A model generated the notes under the pieces. The model saw only the letters and a list, made by a program, of their open reading frames with translations. It searched no databases and was not told where the DNA came from. 7,283 nucleotides of DNA from contig JAITAI010000269.1 in assembly GCA_031284195.1 (NCBI GenBank), positions 1 to 7,283 on the forward strand. Reading direction: 5' to 3'. This document shows positions 1 to 5,120 of the stretch, one piece after another. The stretch is from Treponema sp. Its GTDB lineage: Bacteria; Spirochaetota; Spirochaetia; Treponematales; Breznakiellaceae. Numbering within the stretch: the stretch's first letter is position 1; every line of letters starts with the position of its first letter. A program made the translations under genes and the position numbers.

Positions 1-1
1 C

Positions 2-85
2 TATTCCGTGCTGAAAGGCTTTTTAAAAGAAGCAGATTTTAAAAAAGGATTGTACAATACGAGCATTATCACTATGATACGGTAA
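2..85 (+). CDS. Possible 3' end of an unidentified upstream gene (partial)
   Basis: A reading frame is open from the left edge to a TAA at 83-85 and encodes 27 residues with a natural-looking mix (…GFLKEADFKKGLYNTSI…). The TAA shares its last base with the ATG of the IclR gene (TAATG), an overlap common between translationally coupled genes. I do not recognise the family. At this length an open frame could be chance, and promoter-like hexamers for the next gene lie inside it. If it is real, the IclR regulator may be co-transcribed with it and may control it. Confidence 0.33.
   Translation, partial: YSVLKGFLKEADFKKGLYNTSIITMIR
50..78 (+). promoter_or_regulatory. Candidate sigma70-type promoter of the IclR gene
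   Basis: TTGTAC (50-55) is followed by a 17-bp spacer and TATGAT (73-78), which matches five of six bases of TATAAT. The predicted transcription start, about seven bases past the -10 box, falls at or next to the ATG at 85. No purine-rich ribosome site lies at a normal distance before that ATG, which fits a leaderless transcript. The hexamers were matched by eye. If the upstream frame is a real gene, this would be an internal promoter. Confidence 0.45.
67..79. promoter_or_regulatory. Inverted repeat over the -10 box, possible autoregulatory operator
   Basis: TATCA-CTA-TGATA is a perfect inverted repeat with 5-bp arms and a 3-bp centre, covering the putative -10 hexamer. A second palindrome, TTGTACAA (50-57), covers the -35 box. 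IclR-family proteins often bind short palindromes at their own promoters, so these are the natural places to look for autoregulation. Such short palindromes also arise by chance in AT-rich DNA, and no known operator consensus is matched. Confidence 0.22.
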
Positions 86-909
86 TGGAGCATGAAAAAG
101 GTACCTCTACCAGTAAAAGCAAGAACAGTGCAGGGATTAAGAAAAACCAATCCCTTAGAAAGGCACTCCACATTCTGGAGGGCATGACCAGAATCCATAC
201 TCCCGCACGGTTGCAGGATATTGCCCAAAGCCTTAAGATGCCTCAGAGTACGGTATTGCGGTTTTTGAATACCTATAGTGATTTCGGCTATGTGCGGCAG
301 GATCCCACCACTTCCTGTTATTACCTTACCTTAAAATTAACCGAATTGGGGTTCAGGGCCAAGGATAATTTTCCCTTCCCCCATTCGCTGCTTAAATATA
401 TCAAACAAATAGCCGGTACCTTTAATGAATCATCTTCCCTCTGTGTTGAACAGAATATGCAGATGGTATACGTTGCCATCGAAGAAGGTACGGATCGGAT
501 GCTCCAAACCCTCCAGCGTATTGGCAGGATCGCCCCTATGCATGCTACCGGGGTGGGTAAATTACACCTGATGAATTATTCTGAGGCCCAGTTAGGAAAA
601 TTGGAACAGAAATACGGTTTCCCCCAATACACCGCACATACCATAAGCACCATGGATGCCCTTAAAACAGAAATTGAGCGCATTAAATACCAGGGCTATG
701 CAGTAGATAATGAAGAATGTGAAGCGGGAGTTCGCTGTATTGCAGTTCCGGTTCGGGACTACACCGGTAAGGTGGTTGCGGGGATCAGTATGTCCGCGCC
801 GGTTACCCGGCTGGATATGCATAAGCTCTCCGAGATCGCCGAGTATTTCAAGGCAATAAGTCAAGAAGCTTCTGAGGAACTCGGTTGGGATTCCCATGTA
901 ACAGTGTAG
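85..909 (+). CDS. IclR-family transcriptional regulator
   Basis: This 274-residue protein has the normal length and two-part layout of IclR regulators. Residues about 20-90 form the winged helix-turn-helix: NQSLRKALHILEGM opens it, LQDIAQSLKMPQSTVLRFL is the DNA-reading helix pair, and FGYVRQD leads into the wing. Residues about 105-265 are the effector-binding domain. It shows the family signatures RIGRIAPMHATGVGKL (145-160) and GYAVDNEECEAGVRCIAVPVRD (204-225), followed by VVAGISMSAP. The basic N-terminal tail of about 20 residues is variable in the family. These proteins bind DNA as dimers or tetramers in the cytoplasm and respond to small metabolites, often sugar acids or aromatics; the ligand cannot be told here. 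The ATG at 85 overlaps the preceding stop, and no ribosome site is evident. The neighbour to the right is convergent and unrelated, so the target probably lies to the left or elsewhere. Confidence 0.95.
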   Translation: MEHEKGTSTSKSKNSAGIKKNQSLRKALHILEGMTRIHTPARLQDIAQSLKMPQSTVLRFLNTYSDFGYVRQDPTTSCYYLTLKLTELGFRAKDNFPFPHSLLKYIKQIAGTFNESSSLCVEQNMQMVYVAIEEGTDRMLQTLQRIGRIAPMHATGVGKLHLMNYSEAQLGKLEQKYGFPQYTAHTISTMDALKTEIERIKYQGYAVDNEECEAGVRCIAVPVRDYTGKVVAGISMSAPVTRLDMHKLSEIAEYFKAISQEASEELGWDSHVTV

Positions 910-984
910 GCGACATAGGCCCGGTGGAGTATCTCAAAGTAATAGGCTGAACTTCGAGTTTTTAAGGTAACCGTAAAAGCGCCC

Positions 985-1032
985 TGTACCGATCCCCTAG
1001 GATTGTAGAGCCTATCCAACAAGCTCGGTACA
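985..1032 (-). terminator. Possible terminator hairpin between convergent genes
   Basis: TGTACCGA (985-992) and TCGGTACA (1025-1032) are a perfect 8-bp inverted repeat around a 32-base loop, in which a smaller GGAT/ATCC pairing is possible. Read on the minus strand it follows the FemAB-like gene's stop by about 10 bases. It is followed by GGGCGC and a short TTTT, a weak version of a Rho-independent terminator. The long loop and short T-run keep confidence low. It lies between two genes pointing at each other, where terminators are expected. Confidence 0.3.
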
Positions 1033-1042
1033 AAAGGCCGGA

Positions 1043-2182
1043 TCAGTTCCTGTTCTGGAGCTTCTGTACTTTCCGCTTCACCTTCCGTATTTTTTTCCTG
1101 AGCGTCTCTAAGGTGTTAAAGAGCCCCCGTACGAGGGGCCGGTAGGTATAATCCCAGCTTCCCGGACGGTGAATAATACGACCCCCAAAACCGGTCTTGA
1201 ACCGGTAGAGCCCTGCCATGGGATGATCCGGATCTTCCCGGGGGGGTATACCAAAAAGATCGTAGACCGTACAACCCTGGGCCCGTGCATCCCTCATGGC
1301 CTTCCATTGGAGGGCATAAGGGGCCATGAGATTCCGCTTATGATCCGAGGATGCCCCGTACAGATACACCCCGGTGTTCCCCCGAAACAGGGCCACGAGA
1401 GCGGCGATGACTTCCCCTTCATGCTCTGCAAGGTACAGCCGGAGATCCATAGCTTCTTGGTTCTGCCCTTCTTTAATGTACTCCCGGTAATGGGTAAAGA
1501 GGCTGGTATAATACTCACTGCTATGGATAGCGATACGGTCCCGTTTTCCGGTTTCTTTGAGGAGTTCATAAAACCGGTTCAGTTCCTCTTCGCCAGTCTG
1601 CCGCACCAAGACTCCCCTTTTGTGGGCAAGCTGTATGTTATACCGCCATTTAGTTTTCATGTTTTTGAGGATCCCTTCTTCAGAACCAGTAAGATCCACT
1701 AGTACCGTATCCGCAGGCTGTACATCCGCTCCTGCAGGAGAAAAAGGAGGATAGATCTTTGGCGGGTCAGTCTCAGAGCCTTCGGTATACCAGGGAGGAT
1801 CAAAACGGATAAACGCGGTGTTCTCCGGCAGGAAGGCTTGTAAAGCCCCTGCAAGCTCTTGCAGGGCCTGATTCCGAGCCTCATCCTGGGTAGGAAAATC
1901 TTCGGGCAGTTCCGGTCCCCAGGGCACGTAGGCAAAGGAAAACCCGGGCCCTAAACGCCGCCGTATTAAAAGCAGGGGCCGTATCCTCCATTCCCCCCAA
2001 TCCGCAAGAAAAGCCCGGGTATTCCAGCCGAACCGGGCCTTGAAACTGCCCCAAAACCCGGACTGTAAAAAGGAATTCGCCTGGTTACATTGGGTAAGAT
2101 CCGTAGGGAGGATACTCCTTAGGTAGTGTCCGGGGAGGGAAAGACCGTGGACAGCTTCCCCTTTAACACGTCCACGAAACAC
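1043..2182 (-). CDS. FemAB-family peptidoglycan bridge aminoacyltransferase
   Basis: This 379-residue soluble protein has the double GNAT-like fold signatures of FemA/FemX transferases. They are FLQSGFWGSFKARFGW (38-53), KWRYNIQLAHKRGV (178-191), then VYLYGASSDHKRNLMAPYALQW (272-293), GCTVYDLFGI (303-312) and GLYRFKTGFGG (324-334). The C-terminal 20 residues are very basic (RKKIRKVKRKVQK), possibly for tRNA or membrane contact. FemAB enzymes move an amino acid from aminoacyl-tRNA to the side-chain amine of residue 3 of the lipid II stem peptide. Treponeme peptidoglycan is reported to contain ornithine and glycine, so glycine onto ornithine is a reasonable guess, but donor and acceptor are inferred. 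The start is GTG at 2182-2180, two bases after the metG stop; no other good start precedes the first conserved motif. Co-transcription and translational coupling with metG are likely. Confidence 0.88.
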   Translation of the reverse strand: MFRGRVKGEAVHGLSLPGHYLRSILPTDLTQCNQANSFLQSGFWGSFKARFGWNTRAFLADWGEWRIRPLLLIRRRLGPGFSFAYVPWGPELPEDFPTQDEARNQALQELAGALQAFLPENTAFIRFDPPWYTEGSETDPPKIYPPFSPAGADVQPADTVLVDLTGSEEGILKNMKTKWRYNIQLAHKRGVLVRQTGEEELNRFYELLKETGKRDRIAIHSSEYYTSLFTHYREYIKEGQNQEAMDLRLYLAEHEGEVIAALVALFRGNTGVYLYGASSDHKRNLMAPYALQWKAMRDARAQGCTVYDLFGIPPREDPDHPMAGLYRFKTGFGGRIIHRPGSWDYTYRPLVRGLFNTLETLRKKIRKVKRKVQKLQNRN

Positions 2183-2196
2183 CGCTAATGCACCTC
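2183..2196 (-). promoter_or_regulatory. Ribosome binding site fixing the GTG start of the FemAB-like gene
   Basis: On the minus strand GAGGTG (2196-2191) stands eight bases before the GTG at 2182-2180. It doubles as the Glu-Val codons near the end of metG, and the metG stop TAG lies in the spacer. This supports the non-ATG start and suggests that ribosomes finishing metG reinitiate on the downstream gene. Confidence 0.6.
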
Positions 2197-4434
2197 ACCG
2201 GAAACCAGTACCTTTGTCCGTAATGGCTTCCCATTCACGAGCAGGGCCTTACCGCCCGATATTACGGTATAATGCTGCAGGGTTAGCGGAATAGCGCCAA
2301 AGGTATCGATGTCAATTTCCCGAGGAGGGGTTCCTGGTTCGGTCCCTTCAATCCCCACCCGCGTCCCTGTAGGGGTCTCCCCTGCATCCAACACTTCCAC
2401 CTGTTCCCGGCCTTCTGCATCCGTGGCTGACGCTGCCAGGAGCATACCCCGGCTTTCCACTCCCCGGAGTTTCGCTGGTTTGAGGTTATAGACCAAGATG
2501 ATACGCTTACCCAACAGTTCCTCAGGGGTATAAAAGGGTACCAGCCCGGAAACAATGACCCGTTCTTCTCCAGCTATTTCCAAAGTTTCAATGTAGAGCT
2601 TATCCGCCTTGGGATGCCGCTCGATCTTGATGATTTGGGCAACCCGCAGGTCCAAGGTTTGGGCAAAACCAGGAATCGCGGTTTCAGAAACCGAAGCTCC
2701 TGCTGCTTCGGCTTTCCGTTTCGCTCTATCCTGCTGGCTTCCAGAATACCGTTCCCGTAAGGTCTCCACCAACTCGTCTTCTAGTTTGGGGAACAGGACC
2801 TCGCTTTTTACCACCCTGGAAAGCCCCTGATCCCGGCCCAACAGGTCCCAGGAAAGGGGATCCTCCGTACCGGTAAAGGAAAGCCCAAAAAAGAAGGCGA
2901 TCCTTTCAGCCGTGGTAGGCAGGTAGGGTTCGATCAGTATCGCTATATCCCGCACTGCATAACAAAGGTCCCGGATAAGGACCCCGGCAGCAAGAGGATC
3001 TGTTTGCCGTTTCCGCCAGGGCTCTCCCTCCTGGAAGGTCTTATTGGCAAAAGAAGCAAGCTCAAATACCAGTCTAAAGGCGTCCCGAAGTTCCGCCCGT
3101 TCCAATTTTTCGGTAATATTCTGCTCGTATCGCTTCAAGGTTTCCCAAAAATCGCGGTTCCCGGCCCCGCTTGGCACTGTTCCCTCATAATACCGGCTTA
3201 CAAAGGACAAGGTCCGGTTCACCAAGTTTCCCAGATTACCGATTAATTCACCGTTCACCTTCTCCTGGAAGTCCTTCCAGGTAAAGAGGGCATCTGCCTT
3301 TTCAGGCCGGTTATAGAAGATATAGAAGCGCCACACATCTGGAGCAATACCGGTTTCCATCACATCAGTACCGAAAACCCCAACGCCCTTGGACTTGGAG
3401 AATTTGCCGCTTTCGTAGTTGAGGTACTCTGTACTGGACATGTGATGGAGCATGGTCCACTGTTTCCCACGCCCCACAGGATCAGAGGCCCCAAGCAGAC
3501 TTGAGGGGAAAATCACCGTATGGAAGGGGATATTGTCCTTCCCGATAAACTGATACAGTTCTACCTCATCAGGGTTTTTCCACCAGGAATCTACAAACCC
3601 ATGCCAATCTGCAGTGGTTTCCGCGCCCAGGTTCCCGGTGATGGAGATATACCCGATGGGGGCATCGAACCAGACATAGAAGACCTTGTGCTCATACCCG
3701 CTCTTGGGTACGGGAATTCCCCACCGGAGGTCCCGGGTGATAGCCCGTTCCCGCAGTCCATCACGAATCCACGCATGAGTCATTTGAATCGCATTATGCG
3801 CCCAAAAGCCCTGGACCGAGGCGGTTTTAATCCATTCTTCCAAAGGCCCTTTGATTCGGGGAAGATCGATGTACAAGTGCTTGGTGGATTGCAGGGACGG
3901 AGTGGAACCGCAACTGGCGCACCGCGGTTCCTTGAGCTCTGTGGGGTCCAACAGTTTTCCGCAGGCCTCGCATTGATCCCCCCGGGCATCGGTATATCCG
4001 CAGTGAGGACAGGTTCCCCGGACATACCGGTCCGCCAAGAAACGGTCGCAAGGGCTGCAGTGGAGCTGCTCGATGGTATGTTCTACAATAAAGCCTTGGG
4101 CGTCAAGTTTTTTGAAGATACCCTGAACGATTTCAGTCTGGATCGGAGTGGAAGTTCTCCCAAATTTATCAAAAGCAATGGTAAACCAGCGGTAAATAGC
4201 CGTATGCATGGCATGATACCGATCACAGAGTTCTTGAGGGCTCACCCCCTCTTCCGCGGCCTTATTTTCTGTGGCAGTGCCGTATTCATCGGTACCACAC
4301 ACGTAGAGGGTATCATACCCTCGTAATCGGCAAAACCGGGCAAAGGCATCCGCAGATAAGACCTGGATTAGATTTCCCAAGTGGGGAACGTTATTAACAT
4401 AGGGTAACGCGGAGGTGATTAATCTTCGTTTCAT
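2185..4434 (-). CDS. metG: Methionyl-tRNA synthetase with fused C-terminal tRNA-binding domain
   Basis: This class I synthetase charges tRNA-Met with methionine in the cytoplasm. It has 749 residues from the chosen ATG (numbering below). The catalytic Rossmann fold opens with RLITSALPYVNNVPHLGN, where HLGN (18-21) is the HIGH motif. The connective peptide holds four Cys-x2-Cys pairs (126/129, 142/145, 155/158, 172/175), the double zinc-knuckle form. KFSKS (344-348) is the KMSKS loop. The helical anticodon-binding domain follows, including the conserved Pro-Trp (472-473). A charged linker (about 557-587) leads to a Trbp111/EMAPII-type OB-fold from FAQTLDLRVAQI, with NLKPAKLRGVESRGMLLA. About 45 further residues extend beyond it. 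A TTG at 4443 would add three residues but lies inside the predicted -10 box, so the ATG at 4434 is preferred. It is the first gene of an operon with the FemAB-like gene. Confidence 0.97.
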   Translation of the reverse strand: MKRRLITSALPYVNNVPHLGNLIQVLSADAFARFCRLRGYDTLYVCGTDEYGTATENKAAEEGVSPQELCDRYHAMHTAIYRWFTIAFDKFGRTSTPIQTEIVQGIFKKLDAQGFIVEHTIEQLHCSPCDRFLADRYVRGTCPHCGYTDARGDQCEACGKLLDPTELKEPRCASCGSTPSLQSTKHLYIDLPRIKGPLEEWIKTASVQGFWAHNAIQMTHAWIRDGLRERAITRDLRWGIPVPKSGYEHKVFYVWFDAPIGYISITGNLGAETTADWHGFVDSWWKNPDEVELYQFIGKDNIPFHTVIFPSSLLGASDPVGRGKQWTMLHHMSSTEYLNYESGKFSKSKGVGVFGTDVMETGIAPDVWRFYIFYNRPEKADALFTWKDFQEKVNGELIGNLGNLVNRTLSFVSRYYEGTVPSGAGNRDFWETLKRYEQNITEKLERAELRDAFRLVFELASFANKTFQEGEPWRKRQTDPLAAGVLIRDLCYAVRDIAILIEPYLPTTAERIAFFFGLSFTGTEDPLSWDLLGRDQGLSRVVKSEVLFPKLEDELVETLRERYSGSQQDRAKRKAEAAGASVSETAIPGFAQTLDLRVAQIIKIERHPKADKLYIETLEIAGEERVIVSGLVPFYTPEELLGKRIILVYNLKPAKLRGVESRGMLLAASATDAEGREQVEVLDAGETPTGTRVGIEGTEPGTPPREIDIDTFGAIPLTLQHYTVISGGKALLVNGKPLRTKVLVSGEVH

Positions 4435-4442
4435 AGCTTCCA

Positions 4443-4471
4443 ACTATAGTCAAAGACTAAATGAATGACAA
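4443..4471 (-). promoter_or_regulatory. Sigma70-type promoter of metG
   Basis: On the minus strand TTGTCA (4471-4466) and TATAGT (4448-4443) are separated by exactly 17 bp, and each matches five of six consensus bases. The -10 box ends eight bases before the metG ATG at 4434, so the expected transcription start is just before or at the start codon. Only GGAAG remains as a possible, too-close ribosome site. The message for metG and the FemAB-like gene would then be leaderless or nearly so. Confidence 0.6.
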
Positions 4472-4478
4472 GTCGCAC

Positions 4479-4657
4479 CTGCGGTGGGCGTTATGAAAGC
4501 GGAGGCGTTCGGGGGTGCGGCATACGTCCCTTTGTTCCTCCATCCTGGGGAGCATCCTCACCTATACCGCAGTGGACATTATGAAGGCAGAGGCGTTCGG
4601 GGGTGCGGCATACGTTCCTTCGTTCCTCCATCCTGGGGAGCGTCCTCACCTATACCG
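4479..4657 (+). repeat. Tandem repeat R1: two copies of an 88-bp unit
   Basis: Copy A (4481-4568) and copy B (4569-4656) are direct, adjacent repeats with a period of 88 bp. The longest identical core begins at GAGGCGTTCGGGGGTGCGG, and both copies end in CTCACCTATACCG. I count eight differences between the copies, all transitions. A CTCC…GGAG pairing (CTCC-ATCCTG-GGGAG) occurs in each. The block starts a few bases upstream of the metG -35 box. Small open frames run through it, but the period is not a multiple of three, so no continuous repeated protein results. The function is unknown. Confidence 0.88.
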
Positions 4658-4689
4658 TGGGGTTGGCTCCAAAGCGGTAAAGACCCGAA

Positions 4690-5018
4690 GCAAGAGGGAA
4701 CCCGTTCTCTTATCACCGCTGCCCTACAGGGGCATTAAGCCCCCTGGGGGGTTAGTGTTGAAGGGAAGGTATGAGAACCCCCGACGCTGGAAGGGCTATC
4801 CCCTAACCACCGGGGGCTTGCAGGCAAAGGGGGACCCGTTCTCTCACTGCCACGGCCCTACAGGGGCATTAAGCCCCCTGGGGGTTAGTGTTGAAGGGAA
4901 GGTATGAGAACCCCCGGCGCTGGAAGGGCTATCCCCTAACCACCGGGGGGTTCCAGGCAAGGGGGGCCCCGTTCTCTCACTGCCACGGCCATACAGGGGC
5001 ATTAAGCCCGCTTGCGGG
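4690..5018 (+). repeat. Tandem repeat R2: about 2.4 copies of a 133/134-bp hairpin-rich unit
   Basis: Copies begin with GCAA at 4690, 4824 and 4957; the third is truncated after about 60 bases. Copies 1 and 2 differ by few substitutions and by one base in a G-run (six versus five G). Each unit folds on itself. A central CAGGGGC-ATTAA-GCCCC hairpin (4727-4746 and 4861-4880) is enclosed by GTTCTC…GAGAAC (4704/4773 and 4838/4906). A second stem CCCCCG…CGGGGG follows; in copy 2 it reaches nine pairs with one bulge (4909-4917 with 4943-4952). Copy 3 keeps the GTTCTC arm and a shortened loop stem, then switches to a compact CCCGC-TT-GCGGG hairpin at 5007-5018. It resembles a locally amplified structured element. 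I do not recognise the family. Confidence 0.88.
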
Positions 5019-5046
5019 TGACATTTGCGGGGATAAGAGATATAGT
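5018..5046 (+). promoter_or_regulatory. Sigma70-type promoter of the exported-protein operon
   Basis: GTGACA (5018-5023) and TATAGT (5041-5046) are spaced by 17 bp, and each matches five of six consensus bases. Transcription would start near 5053, giving a leader of about 68 bases. A normal ribosome site, AAAGGAG (5106-5112), lies eight bases before the ATG at 5121. The -35 box shares its first G with the last base of the terminal hairpin of repeat R2, so changes in the repeat block could affect this promoter. Confidence 0.55.
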
Positions 5047-5120
5047 TTTACCATAAGAGTCCATCGAACTGAGCATATCCAGGTAAAAAAGCAGACAACT
5101 ATTACAAAGGAGCGTAGAAG

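Noticed and set aside
950..963. AACT-TCG-AGTT followed by a T-run as a terminator for the IclR gene
   Set aside because: The stem is only four AT-rich pairs, too weak to support a call, although its position after the stop is suitable.
1169..1702. Plus-strand open frame of 177 codons opposite the FemAB-like gene
   Set aside because: It is antisense to a gene with clear family motifs, has no ribosome site and resembles no known protein.
3520..4326. Long plus-strand open frame (268 codons) opposite metG
   Set aside because: It lies wholly antisense to an unmistakable metG coding region, its product is rich in Pro/Gly without recognisable motifs, and there is no ribosome site; it follows from codon bias of metG.
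4441..4443. TTG as the metG start codon
   Set aside because: It adds only three residues, lacks a ribosome site and overlaps the predicted -10 hexamer; the ATG at 4434 gives the usual family N-terminus MKRRLITSALPYVNN.
4690..5018. R2 as integron attC sites or a CRISPR array
   Set aside because: GGTTAG…CTAACC arms look faintly like attC core sites but do not match RYYYAAC/GTTRRRY. No cassette genes separate the copies and no integrase is present. The units are far too long and have no unique spacers for CRISPR.
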